From the NCBI RefSeq assembly GCF_963169125.1, contig NC_084794.1, forward strand, positions 90,751,018 to 90,815,017: 64,000 nucleotides of DNA, given 5' to 3'. Origin of the DNA: Humulus lupulus (taxonomy: Eukaryota > Streptophyta > Magnoliopsida > Rosales > Cannabaceae). Of the stretch, positions 13,104 to 24,850 are shown one piece after another. The notes under the pieces were generated by a model that had not been told where the DNA came from, did no database searches, and was given only the letters and a program-made list of their open reading frames with translations. Each line of letters starts with the position of its first letter. The stretch's first letter is position 1. The position numbers and the translations under genes were made by a program.

Positions 13104-13469
13104 TCATATGCTGCAGGAACTAGTTGAATTCAGGGTGAAACAACATTAAATAAAATATCGTTCGATCCCAAACTCAAAAACTAGCTTTATGGCTTTGTGT
13201 TTCTGATGATTCTGTCAACTTTTTAAGTTGACCTGTGTATTTGAATTTTCTTTCTTAACTTTTTGGTTTGAACATTAGATATCTGTAGTGTTCTCCTGGT
13301 ACTTAAGTTGCCAAAAGTATGCAGGAACTGACAAAATGCCACTTGGTATATGTTAATGTAATCGATGAGTTGGCCACTGATGCAGGGGTCCTACATTGAT
13401 CATTCATATACTTTTTAACAAATCCAGCTTTAGTGAAATTCTAGTCCTTTAGATCAATTTTCTTAGGTA
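13104..13469 (-). promoter_or_regulatory. Probable 5' UTR and promoter side of the acidic-repeat gene
   Basis: On the minus strand TTCCTGCAG ends at 13111, directly before CATATG. It looks like a 3' splice site, so a 5' UTR intron probably lies here. An upstream ATG at 13107-13105 opens a four-codon uORF (ATG AAT GGC AAC TGA) that overlaps the main start out of frame. I cannot place a TATA box or transcription start with confidence. Confidence 0.4.
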
Positions 13470-13474
13470 GAGAA

Positions 13475-13861
13475 TGACAAGAATCATTAGGCTCCATCTA
13501 AAAATCAATTGGTGATTAGTAGAGTTACACATGTTCTTATTAATAGTTTAATATTCTTACACTTATTCCATGTGGGACACAACAGTCTAATATCACCTGA
13601 TCACAAGTGACTCATTTTTTTTTAGCTCGCTTATTTTTTTGGATCTCAAGTGTTTTTTTGCACTATGTGGATCTCGTGCGGCTTGACTCACTTTTTTGGA
13701 TCGGTGTGGATCGAATGCCCGCTAGGGAATTGACTCTTGATACCATGACAAGAATCATAGAGCTCCATCTAAAAACCAATTGGTGATTAGTGGAGTTACA
13801 CATGTTCTTATTAATGGTTCAATATTCTTACACTTATTCCATGAGACACAATAGTCTAATA
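13475..13861 (-). mobile_element. TRIM (terminal-repeat retrotransposon in miniature)
   Basis: Two direct repeats, 13475-13592 (118 bp) and 13746-13861 (116 bp), flank about 150 bp of non-coding DNA. Read on the minus strand, the 5' LTR (13861-13746) ends TTGTCA and is followed at once by TGGTATCAAGAGTC, a variant of the initiator-Met tRNA primer site. A purine-rich stretch (GATCAGGTGA) precedes the 3' LTR. The 5-bp duplication GAGAA lies on both sides (13470-13474 and 13862-13866). LTR, primer site, size and TSD all fit a TRIM. The LTR begins TA instead of the usual TG. Confidence 0.85.
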
Positions 13862-13866
13862 GAGAA

Positions 13867-15994
13867 CACTTCTTTTTAACTTTCAGAAAGAAACTAACTA
13901 TACGTTTTAATAGTTTCCTTTTTGTGGAAAGGGTAGATCATACGTGGTTATAGTCTTCTCTGGGGATGGTGAATTTTTTTTCCAAGGACCACCTCAGATT
14001 TGGACTGCTGATCTAGATATTATTATTATTTGAGCTGTCATTTTAATATTTAGGATGCATGAATAAGAATTGTGTAAATGGATGGTCATATTAATTTGAT
14101 TTTTCTCCATATTTATTTGATAACGAGATTGGTCCATCATCAAATATCACAATATTTTTGAGTCCTTGCTTGCTGATCTCGAGTGTCATAAAACTGTTTT
14201 CACTTTTAACTTTCTTGAAGTTGGAGTTAGCTATTAGTACAAGTATGAAGCATCATCATCATTTTAGGCTCTTGGCATATTTGTTTAGCTGTGCACCACA
14301 TAATACACATTAATAACAAATAGTTCACTTTTCACAGTACAAATAGTACAATTTTACCAGGGGACACCATGGTTAATTTCAGAGGAATATAATTACAAGT
14401 TGAGATTAGATCTTAGATGTCCAAACGCAATTAATTAAAAGGAAGAATTACAAAGATGCAGGTGGTTCTGATTGGCTATTTCTGAAATGGGTCTAAAGAT
14501 TTTATTCTCTTAGGGATAACGATGATAATTATGCTTAAATACATACAGAAACGGTTGAATCTTGTGTCTTGTGGGACAACATTTACATGTGTTGGAGGGT
14601 CCACCGTTAGGCCATCTAGTCATCCATCTCACTGAATATCAGCTCCTACTTGGAAAGTGTTAGTTGTCTAATTAGAAATTATAACTAACCACCACTCTTA
14701 GCATGATTTTAAATTATTATGATACTATAGTTTGATTATGCATTATTGAAAAGAAAAAGTAATTATACTGGCATTTTTTGTACTCATACTTTAGAAAGAC
14801 CAATACTAAGAGATAATTTAACATCATAAACAATTGATATCAGACTATATATGTGGCACTGGAAACTTGTGATGTCTCTTAGTATAGTATTACTTGTTTT
14901 TTTTTACTATACTTTTAGATGAACGTTTTCAAATTTATTAATTCTCTATTAAAAAAATTAATCTTCTATCCAGCTGGGTCCAACATGCTAGTGAGCTAAT
15001 AAGTTGAAGATGGTATATTTAAATTATTTGGTATTTTAATATCGATCTAGTGTTCAACTTTAAAGTTCGATATCACTCAGAATTTCAGTATAAAAGAATG
15101 TGAGAAACCAACCATTGGTCACTCATTCATTCTTTCATTTCATATATGTATAAATATTTGCTACGTTCTAAGGTGGTGGGGCTATGATTATTTTAAGTGC
15201 AGGTACAATTTATTGAAGAAAAATATATTCAAAACTTAAATATATAATAACACAAAAAAGGCAAGAAATAATGTTTACTTACAAAAAAAGTATCCTCAGA
15301 TAAAAGCTTCCTTTCTTTTCACAACTTTTTTCATCATTATAGTGTCAACTTGTGCATTAAATTCTAACTCAAATTTACATTAAGAAACAATAAATAGGGT
15401 GAAGAAAAAAAAATTATTGTCTTAATAATACACCAACCACTTAATTAAAAAAAATCGCGAGGAAGAACTCAAGAACTTATAAAGAGAAGAGAAATAAACA
15501 AATAAACAAATTTCAAAGCTAATAAGTGGAAATAATAATAAAAAATTAATTAATTTATTTTGGTATTATAAATTCATAAACATAAAAAGATGTGCCAAAA
15601 GAATATATTAAAGTTTTAAATTTAATGTAAAGACTTTTTAGAATGTAAAAAGAAACAAATTATATAAAATAAAAAAGAGAAATGTTAAATATATTTTTGA
15701 GTGATCACAAGTGGATTCAACTAATAATTTAAAAAAATATAAAAAACTGAATAATATTCACATGTTATATACGGATAAAAGAGAGTACAATAGAGAATGT
15801 TAAACTTTTATACGATTGTTTAACTATATATTTGCTTTTATTAATTTGTATGCGCAAACTAAATTATATTAGAAAATAGTTTACTGGACATAAATTTTAT
15901 TTTTATGTGGGAAAATCTCAAATTTGAGATATTTTACATGTATATTAATTTTATTTCTTAAAAATCCAGTAGGGACTCCCTTGCCATATCCAAT
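13867..15994. other. AT-rich intergenic DNA
   Basis: About 2.1 kb of AT-rich sequence with no ORF of interest, no tRNA-like fold and no element end that I can define. Many A/T runs occur around 15200-15900. Confidence 0.6.
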
Positions 15995-16650
15995 GGGATA
16001 TTTGAGCTTCTATGCTTAGTTTACCCTCATTTAAAAAATATGCCCCCATACTTAAAAATTTCTCTCTACCAAAATCTTCATTGAATGCACTAATTATATG
16101 TTTCAGTCATTTTTGTACATGATTTTTTTTGTTTTGTTTGTGTTTTTTTGTTGAGATCTAGAATTCTAAATCTGCAGAATTTCAAACAATTTCAATGCAA
16201 ATTGATGGTTTCATCAAAATATGATTTTGGAGGATAAAACGATGCAAAAATCAATGGTGCAAGCAAAACTTGATTTTGGAAGACAAAAATGATGCAAAAT
16301 CAATAATTGCATCAAAACTTTAACTTGGAAGATAAAACGATGCAATATCAATATGACAAGCAAAATTTGATTTTGGAAGACAAAATGATGCAAAATCTAT
16401 GGTTCAAGCAAATATATATAGTCTCTCAAAACCCTAGCACAATATAATTTGGAAAGGAAAATTTCACTTTTAATACTTAATGATGCCTAATATTACCAAA
16501 AAATCTCAACACTAATAATATTTTCAATTTGATGCTAAACATTCTTCTCATACCAAAAATACTTCTCCCATTATATCAAAAAATCTTAAAACCTTCTCTT
16601 CCTCTCTCTCTCTCTCATTCTCACGAAATCATCCATAAAATCTACAGATT
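15995..16650. repeat. Left terminal inverted repeat of the MULE
   Basis: Pairs with 24100-24850 in inverted orientation. Shared landmarks are the GAYATTTGAGCTTC end, TTTTGTTTTGTTTG near 16130, repeated TGATTTTGGAAGACAAAA text near 16200-16390, and the ACCAAAAATAC stretch near 16550. The inner limit is approximate. Confidence 0.75.
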
Positions 16651-16757
16651 TGTATAATTTTCTTGTCAAAATCATTGTTAGCCATCTCCATTGTCTCTGT
16701 GAAGTCGTTAATATCAAAGGCAACATCTATTTTGAGAGTTTTTGGAGGAGAAAAACC

Positions 16758-19700
16758 ATGGGTAATAAGATTGTATATTTTATGTGTTGAGTATTATTTG
16801 TTTACATTTTTTTTGGCTATTTTGAATAGATCTGAGTCTATATTGGTGTATTTTTTGGGATTTTTAGAGAAATTTCGCGATCTGCGTTTTTCTAGGTTTT
16901 CTGCAACTTTTTTGCTCGATAGGAGCTCGATAACGGTTCGATATGATCTCGATGGTATGTAGAAGGTCTTGTATGAGCTTGATGTAGTTTGATGCGAGCT
17001 CGATTATAGCTCGATAGGTTTAGGTTTTATTGCTCGATTGTGCTTGATGGAAACTCGATAAGGGTTCGATTGAACCCTACAATATTTGAGCTCGATAGGT
17101 TTAGGTTTTCTCGATATGTGCTCGATAGGGTTCGATGGAGGTTTTGGTTAGGTTTTATGTTCAGTTTAAGAAATGGTAGCTCGATACTAACTCGATAAGA
17201 GCTCGATGCTAACTCGATAAAGCTCGATAATGTTCTTTTTTCATGAATTTCTGAAAAAATGACAGTTTTCTTGACAATGTTAATGTTTTTTTTTTCCAAC
17301 ACAGGCTTTATTGTCTACGTTTTTGTATCCTACAATGGTGTTTGAGAATTACAAGGGAATAAGTGGATTTTCAAGGACCCTCAATGCATGGTGATACCGA
17401 TGGAGGATACTGTAACGTACTTGCAACTTCTTGACATATTGCACAAGGAACTTAAAGTTGATAAACAGATGTATGAGTTGAAATTGGAGGTTCCTTACAC
17501 TTGCGGCGACCAACCGTTTACACCCGTTCATGTTGAAAGTGATCTTGGTGTTCGTGCATTCTTAGGAGTAACATCTAAAGCAAGGTTGGCCTTGTGTGTC
17601 ACTCCTGTTAAAAAGATTGTCATTGCAGACCCATATTCCACTCCCGGACCTGAGGGAGCAGCCAGTACTTTAGGATTTCTTATTAGTGACCTGAGGGACA
17701 ACTAGTATGAGTACAACCTCTATGTGAATGGCGATCCAGTAGCTGAACACAATGAAGACTTAGGATACAATTCAGTGAATGATGATCTAGTAGTTGAACA
17801 TTTGCAAGTAGAACAAGCACAAGAACAACCAATACGTCATATTGCACGGGCGAACCCACCAAGTCAAGGACGTCGAACACCTGGCACCAGCTCTAGTCGT
17901 CCTGGTGGAACATAATATAACTATACAGGGAACATTTCAATATGTTCAACAGAAGATCACAGAAAATGGAGTGCTCCCATGTATACAAAAGAAGATATCA
18001 TGGTTTGTAGTCGTTCTGAATCACCCTCATCCGGTGTAGCGTTGGGGGAATTACATCTTGGGAAGACATTTGAGAACATGATGGAATTGAAAACCAAAGC
18101 GGCTCTCTTCGCAATGAAGAATAATTTTGAGTTTATGGTTAAGAAGTCTGGTATTAATGTGTTGTATATCACCTGCAAGGATCTTGATTGTGGTTGGAGA
18201 ATAAGAGGGAAAAAAGTAGCGCAATCAGAGATGCTTGAGATCACTGTTTATAATAGTGTACATACTTGCTCACTAGAATTGTGACAAAAAGACCACCGTC
18301 AAGCAGCACCTTCTGTCATTGGGCACCTTATCAAGAACAAATATGCTATTGATGACACTAGCTATCCACCAAACAACATAAAGGAGGATATGAAGAATAA
18401 TTTTGGGATCGATATGAGTTATATGAAGGCTTGGAGATGCAGAGAGAAGGCACTCGATTATGTCAGGGGGACACCTGAAGAATCGTACTCCAAGTTACCT
18501 TCTTACCTGTACATGCTGCAGCAAAAGAATCCAGGTACAATAACTGATTTTGTCACAGATGACGGTCGCTTCTTTACTGTTTCTTCTCACTCGGAGTTTG
18601 TAGAAGGGGATTTACATCATGTCGTCCTGTTATATGTGTGGACGACACTTTCTTAAAGTCAAGGTACGATGGCCACATGTTGTGTGCTGTCGCATTGGAT
18701 GCGAATAACCACATTTATCCAATTGCGTTCGCGATTGTTGACAGTGAGAATCATGCTTCTTGGAAATATTTCAGGATGAAATTGAAGGAAGCGATTGGAG
18801 TTGTTGATAATCTGTCTTTTGTATCAGACAGGAATGCTAGCATTATTCATGTCCTTGAGTTGGTCTTCCCTGATGCCTACCACGGCGCATGCTACCATCA
18901 CATAAGTATGACTGTAATCGCTAAGTTCAAGACCGATCACTGTCACAAGGAGATGTGGAATGCGGCATATGCATTTCGGAAGTCAAAATTTCACAGATTC
19001 TTCAACAATATAAATCAAATGGGTCCTGCCATAGCTCAATATCTCGAGGGTATTGGCTTTGATAAGTGGACTTGTGCTTACTTTCCTGGGAATCGATACA
19101 ATGTAATGACAAGCAACTACGCTGAAAGTTTCAACAACAAAACCAGAGACGCAAGAACCTTCCCAGTCACTACTTTTGTGGAATTCATTCGTTTCACAAT
19201 TTAGTCATGGTTTGCCGCGCGTCGTGAGGAGGTAGAGAAGTGCACATCCAAATTAGCAACAATATATGAGAAATATGTCTTAGGCATTGCGGATGATGCA
19301 AGGTACTTGAAAGTCCATCATCTTGGACAGTTTGAATTTCATGTGGTAGACCCAGAAGGTGATAGTGAGTTGAATTTGATGACCAAATCATGCTCTTGTG
19401 GTCAGTTTCAAATAATGGGTTACCCTTGTGTTCATGGTGTGGCTGCGGCCATCTTGCGCAGTGTCAACATTTACTTACTGTGTTCACCATATTGCACTAC
19501 TGATATGTGGAGGAAGTCTTACAAAGAAACAATTTACCCAACTGGCAACAAGGATGATTTTGAAGTTCCCGAGAACATAGAGAAAATGCAAGTTGGGGTT
19601 CCCGTTGAAAAACAACCAGTTGGTCGACCGAAGAAGAATAAGATCAGAAGAAGGAAGACAAACCGCACTCCATCGAATGGCGAAATCATTCGCAAAGAGC

Positions 19701-19762
19701 GCAAGTGTAGCATGTGTGGTGGTCTTGGCCACAACAAGGCTACATGCAAAGCTAGGCTTTAA
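16758..19762 (+). pseudogene. MURA-type MULE transposase, inactivated
   Basis: Probable first coding exon 16758-16761 (ATGG), intron 16762-17304, then one long exon ending with a TAA at 19760-19762. Parts in order: N-terminal PB1-like region (from 17388); MULE DNA-binding region (17979-18284, with CKDLDCGWRIRG); DDE transposase core starting VDDTFLKSRYDGHMLCAVAL (18638); SDRNASI; the AESFNN segment; SWIM zinc finger CSCGQF...YPCVHG (about 19390-19440); C-terminal knuckle CSMCGGLGHNKATC. Lesions: TGA 17343, TAG 17703, TAA 17913, TGA 18282, a frameshift near 18630, TAG 19202. The first catalytic motif reads DDT where DGT is usual. It cannot make a full protein. Confidence 0.9.
16975..17240 (+). 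repeat. GCTCGATA-rich repeats in MURA intron 1
   Basis: Many copies of (G)CTCGATA and GTTCGAT with short spacers such as AGGTTTAGGTTTT occupy most of the intron, all in the gene's sense orientation. No longer unit repeats exactly. Confidence 0.75.
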
Positions 19763-19870
19763 ACTATTTTTTCCCATTTGAACTTGTTGTATTAATAAAC
19801 TCTTTTTATTTGATTTTTCTTAAAAGTTATGTTAATGGTTTGATATGAAAATGATATTGCTCAATAACAA

Positions 19871-20125
19871 TTCGATAACAGTTCGATATAGCTTGATATT
19901 AGCTCGATAACAGCCCATGAAAGTTATAAAAAAATGATAACAGTTCGAAACTGTACATGTAAAGACCCTGTATATATACAATCATCAAGGTAACAAATTT
20001 TGATAATTCGATAACAGTTCGATATAGCTTGATATTAGCTCGATAACAACCCATGAAAGTTATAAAAAAAATGTGAACAAGAAACTGTACATGTAAATAC
20101 CCTGTATATATACAATCATCAAGGA
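19871..20125. repeat. Two-copy tandem repeat, 136-bp period
   Basis: TTCGATAACAGTTCGATATA at 19871 recurs at 20007, and the copies stay alike to the ACAATCATCAAGG phrase near 19980 and 20115. It lies in the tail-to-tail gap between MURA and the Ulp1-like gene and overlaps the 3' end of the latter. Confidence 0.85.
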
Positions 20126-20884
20126 CAAGTCTGTGGTCCACTTGTTCCTGAACACCTCCATATTTTCATCGCAGATAGTTTCCAATGGAAGACCGACCAT
20201 TAGATGCTCAATATGCTTGACAGCATACACACCACAATCCCACTGTAAAAAAAAGTAAACATTAAGTGCACATTATTATAATTTTAGTTAGAAACAAAAT
20301 TAGTATGAAGATGATGTTTGTTACCTTCTCTTTGACTGAGTGAGCTCGTGTTTCTGTTTGCGACGCCATGTGAACTGATGCAACCTCTTTCCTGCTGATG
20401 GAATCTTCAACATCAAGCTATCAGTAAACAGTTTACTCTGCATTAACAGAGAAGGAAGCAAAAAGCACCATGGACTCATAATTTCCTCAAGCTTTGCGTC
20501 ACTAATCACCGAGTTGTCCGAATCGTAAACAGTCAGGGTCCAACTAGAAATGGAAGCCTCAATGGCAAACCAATGTTGTTGTCCATAGTTCTGGCACCAA
20601 TATACATCCTCAACTCCTCCCCAAGATGCCAGAAACTGCTGCTCGATGTCGGTCAACATGGACATAACGTCAGAATCCTAAGTATACTTTGTTTTGTCGG
20701 CTGTTTTCTTGTACTGATCATATCGGGTAGGTATCACTTGTGAGAAATAACTGTTCATCACAATTGCATTCTGTCGATATATATTGGTAAAATACTTGCG
20801 ACGCATACGAAGCATGTGTTCTGTCGCATCAATATGGTACAAAGAGAGTACGATAAAAAATATTAGCAAAGACCATCATAAATT

Positions 20885-21335
20885 GTTGCTGTCGAGCTCC
20901 ATCGAGCTCACATCGAGCTAATCTCAAACAGTAAACAACAACCATATTTTAACTCCACTATCGAACTACTATCGAGCTCCATTGAGCTCACATCGAGCTA
21001 ATCTCAAACAGTAAACAACAATCATATTTTAACTCCACTATCGAGCTCCATCGAGCTCACATCGAGCTAATCTCAAACAGTAAACAACAACCATATTTGA
21101 ACTCCACTATCGAGCTCCATCGAGCTCACATCGAGCTAATCTCAAACAGTAAACAACCCTATTTTAACATACCTATCGAACTACTATCGAGCTCACATCG
21201 AGCCAATCTGAAACAGTAAAGAACAACCCTATTTTAACATCCCTATCGAACTCCTATCGAGCTCATATCGAGTCAGTAAAAACAGAACATGTAAAATTGA
21301 AAACAGTCCATAATTTATACCACTATCGAGTCATT
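20885..21335 (-). repeat. Intronic tandem array of ATCGAGCTC units
   Basis: At least five copies of a 67-80-bp unit with ATCGAGCTCCATCGAGCTCA and ATCTCAAACAGTAAACAAC; the latter begins near 20921, 21001, 21070, 21139 and 21206. The array fills the intron between the WLNDG and HIDATEHML parts of the protease gene. Confidence 0.9.
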
Positions 21336-22289
21336 AGGTATAAATGGCTTACCCCATCATTGAGCCACGACTGGGGTGTCTTCCACGCCAGAAACCACGT
21401 TGGACCGTGATTCTCAGTCTTTACATCCCTCGGGGTCTTGTTGGGCATGTCTCCAAGCAGCCACTTGCACATTGTCCTATACTGTTTGGGATTTGGCTTC
21501 TTGAGAGGGTCCAACACCTGTGTAGCCTCCTCTGCTGGTGCAGCTGCATCAGTGCGAGGTCTTTTCCTAGTGGGATCGGTGTAGTCCTCAAACCAATCTG
21601 GCTTGCGTCTTTGGCGTCTAGCCCTCTGAAACTAAACCCCAGCAACATCCTCAAGGTTGACAATAACGGCTCCCGGAGTCCCAGCATCAAGTGTCACAAT
21701 GATGGTAGGAGGCGTGGTTGGATCATCAACATAATCTAGAGGAATATCCAATGACTCTGAGTCTGAATCTTCATTGGAGCCCCTCGGTTTATCCTTAATA
21801 AATGTCAGGATCTGACTGACTACGTCCAAGATCACTGACTGGTTCTTCAGGAGAGTCTCCTGTCGACCCTTGACTCTGTCCAACCGCTCAATCAAGTCGG
21901 CGAGCTTAGGGGATGAGGCTGGTGTTGGGGTTGGTGTTGGGGCTGACGCTGAGGCTGGGGCTGATGTTCGGCGAAGACTGAGGCTGGGGCAATAGGAGGG
22001 GTGGGACCTGCAACCTCCTCCCCCGGGGCAGCATCATCAAATATCTTGGCTACCTCGGCTGCCTGAGAAACTATCTCCGTGATTTTCTCAAAAGTTGCAT
22101 CCTCCTCCTCATCAGTTTCTGAGAGTCCTGGCCAAGCCCAGGATAAAGGGGAAGATCTCCCTCTGTCAAAAACAAATAATAGTCTTTTTCTACTGGTCGA
22201 GGCTTCAACATCGGAAGGACAATCAACTGCAAACAACATAAAACATTTGGTTAACTCAAATAATGATAAAAGGTAAGCATATAGATAAA

Positions 22290-22311
22290 ATATATATATA
22301 TATATATATAA
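22290..22311. repeat. (TA)n microsatellite
   Basis: An uninterrupted run of about 11 TA units inside an intron of the DUF1985/Ulp1-like pseudogene. Confidence 0.9.
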
Positions 22312-23264
22312 CTTACATTCTTCTTCAATAATATCGGTGCGATGACGGACTTGGTGAAATCCTTGTTCCTCCGATGCGACCAACTAAGCATCCTCAGGAC
22401 CATGTTTCCCGAGCTCACAACAAGCTCCATCGCAAGCTGCTGGATAGCCTCATATGCCCACTACTGTAAGGCCGGGGCATAAACATACATACTGTACTTG
22501 GACTCTTGCTGCACCTTGGCATCCTTCTTGGCATCATAGTTGACCTTTTGCTTCACCATGTCCTTTTTACAAGACTGCAATAGCCTCCTATAAGAGTACT
22601 TCCCCCATGGATAGCTGAAGAAGTACTCTACGTTCTCAACAATTTTCAGAATATCTCGCCAAATGTGCAACTTGCCATCAATGACATTCAGAACCCCCTC
22701 AACAAACAAACATAGACCAAGCTTGTACACATCTTCCACAATCGTACAAGTCTTGAAAGCATGGTCCACCTGTGAGAGCTTTACTTTCTCAGCTTCGTTG
22801 AAATACTCCTTTATCAACCAGTCGCTGAGATTACGCCCTTCCAACTCTTCTGGTGACGGGAAGGTCCTGAAATTCAACCTTGTCACCAGGGCAAACTCTC
22901 CCATGCCGAATCTACAAGACTTCGACCCCAAGAAAAAATGCACCTCATCTTCGTTGTTGCTGGCGATTTTCCTCAGCAACAGTTGATGCACCAAGACTCC
23001 GGAGAAATTAAACTCCGAAGCCAAAAAGAACTGCTTGAAAGGGGATTCCTTAGCCTTTTCAAGCAGCCCGAGCTCCAAAAACCTAGTCTTAATGTGATTT
23101 AAAGTACTACTACCCATGTCACTCGACCAGGAAAGTGATCACTGAACGGAACAAGCAACTTAGGCATCTGCAACAGCACATGAAAAAAATTTGGTAAGAA
23201 AACATAATGTTAAACATAATCATGAAAGAATTCAAAAAAATTTCATCAAAAAACTGAAATAAGC

Positions 23265-23790
23265 TGTCATCGAGCTCTATCGAGCTATAATCGAGCTGAA
23301 ACATACACTATCAAGCCAGTGTCGAGCCTATCGAGCTAAGCAAAATATGTCTACATAAATAATCATCGAGCCTATTATCGAACCTATCGAGCCCTGTTTA
23401 TTAATACCACAGATCCATCGAGCCTACTGTCGAACCGTTATCGAACCTATCGATCCCTTTTAACCTAATACCACAGATCCATCGAGCTCTTATCGATCCA
23501 CCATCGAACCATTCAAACTACCCTATCGAGCCTACTATCGAACCATAATCGAGCTAGTTTCATATATTACCCATGGATAACATCGAGCTTCTATTGAACC
23601 TATCGAGCCCTTTTAACCTAATACCACAGATCCATCGAGCTCTTATCAATCCACCATCGAACCATTCAAAACTACCCTATCGAGCTTACTATCGAACCAT
23701 AATTGAGCCTATCGAGCTAGTTTCATATATTACCATGGATAACATCGAGCTTCTATCGAACCTTCACCTAACCTATCGAGCTACTGGTTC
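23265..23790 (-). repeat. TCGAGC/TCGAACC-rich intronic repeats with a ~153-bp duplication
   Basis: Dense copies of TATCGAGC and ATCGAACC. Within them, text starting AACCTAATACCACAGATCC near 23462 recurs near 23615 and stays similar through GTTTCATATATTACC. It lies in the first intron of the DUF1985/Ulp1-like gene and is in sense orientation when read as GCTCGATA. Confidence 0.85.
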
Positions 23791-24099
23791 AAACCCAGAA
23801 AAAACCACAGAAAAACCCAGACCAAAGAACTACCATACCGATTCCACACCACCAGATTCAAAGGGATCAAAACAACAAAAATAATCACGAGGGTTCAAGA
23901 ATGTACCTTGATGAGAAAATGGGTTCGACCGGTTCGACGACGTGGGTATTGAGCTCTGTTGTCGCCGTTGGCTCGATAGGTCCAACGACTGTGCTGGGTG
24001 GCCGACTTCGAAGAAGAGAAAGAGAGAGCCTGAGATTGTTTCCTTCGGTTTGGGGTTTCCTTCCGTTTGTGTCCGTGCATTTAGGGGAAGATGATGAAA

Positions 24100-24850
24100 A
24101 AAATTGTGTGGGAGAGTGTGAGAGAGTGAGAGTGTGTGGGAAAAAATTTGAGTAGAAAAAAATGAGAGGGTATTTTTGGTACTTGGTGAAAGTTTAGCAC
24201 CAATTTAAAAAATTTATTAGTGCTGGTATTATTTAGTAATTATCCTCACTATTATGCATAAATAGTAAAATTTCCCTTTGGAAATTACAAATAAAACCAA
24301 ACAAAATCAAAATTTTCTTGCACCATTGATTTTGTATCGTTTTGTCCATAAAATCAAAAGTTTCTTGCACCATTGATTTGCATCAATATTGTCCTCCAAA
24401 ACCAAGTGTTGATGGAACCATCATTTTGTCTTCCAAAATTAAGTTTTTGCTTAAAATCAAATTTTGGTAGAACCATTAAAATTGTTTGAAATTCTCAAAA
24501 TTGTTCGAAATTCTAAAAATTTTAAATTTCTAGATATGAAAAAAAGAAAGCAAACAAAATAAAAAAATTATGCACGAAATTATTCGAAACATTTAAATTA
24601 GTATCTTAAGTGAAATTTCGGTGGATTTAAGTTTTGGATATTTAACCATTAAAGCAAAAATGGCAGATGGGTGTTGTCGCCGGTGAAGAGTTGAGCTTGG
24701 TGGGGTATTTTTCTGAAGGTAGGTGGTGTGCTCGGGTGAAAAATGAGAAACTGAAAAAATGGAAACTGAGGGATGAAATCACGAGAGCGGCATTTTGGAG
24801 CATATTTTTTCAACAATCAATAACTTAGGCATTGGAAGCTCAAATGTCCC
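24100..24850. repeat. Right terminal inverted repeat of the MULE
   Basis: Inverted partner of 15995-16650. It has about 150 bp of extra sequence near 24650-24790 (with GGTGTTGTCGCCGGTGAAGA) not present in the left arm. Confidence 0.75.

Larger units (their letters stand above)
20060..24080 (-). pseudogene. DUF1985 / Ulp1-like C48 cysteine protease gene carried by the MULE, inactivated
   Basis: Minus-strand order: possible first exon 23907-24080; intron of TCGAGC repeats; exon from 23167 with a DUF1985-like region (FLASEFNFSGVLVHQLLLRK ... CRFGMGEFALVTRL); an exon rich in QPQPQRQPQHQP (about 21900-22230); a linker; then the protease part. Catalytic-type motifs: His in QQHWFAIEASISSW, Asp in TVYDSD, Cys in WDCGVYAVKHIEHL (exon 20060-20242). 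This matches Ulp1-type SUMO-protease-like domains found in MULEs. Lesions: stops near 20682, 21632 and 22461, frameshifts near 23110 and 21905, and the last junction is out of frame. The 3' splice site before HIDATEHML reads AC instead of AG, suggesting another lesion. Confidence 0.8.
15995..24850. mobile_element. Mutator-like element (MULE) with long TIRs, MURA pseudogene and DUF1985/Ulp1-like pseudogene
   Basis: The left end begins GGGATATTTGAGCTTCTATG and the right end, read on the minus strand, GGGACATTTGAGCTTCCAATG. Similarity continues inward for roughly 650-750 bp on each side, including the shared inner motif GGTGCTAAAC / GATGCTAAAC followed by ACCAAAAATAC. The flanks TATCCAATG and TTTCCAATC agree at 7 of 9 positions, fitting an old 9-bp target duplication. 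Inside are a plus-strand MURA gene and a convergent minus-strand gene with DUF1985 and C48-protease domains. That pair is the layout known from Ulp1-carrying (Kaonashi-type) MULEs of plants. Both genes are dead. Confidence 0.85.

Noticed and set aside
22079..22276. Plus-strand ORF across the Gln/Pro-rich exon
   Set aside because: Antisense shadow of the minus-strand exon encoding the acidic and QPQHQP-rich segment.
20885..23790. Regular short repeats that could suggest a CRISPR-like array
   Set aside because: This is plant nuclear DNA, the units are imperfect and of uneven length without unique spacers, and they fill introns of a transposon gene.
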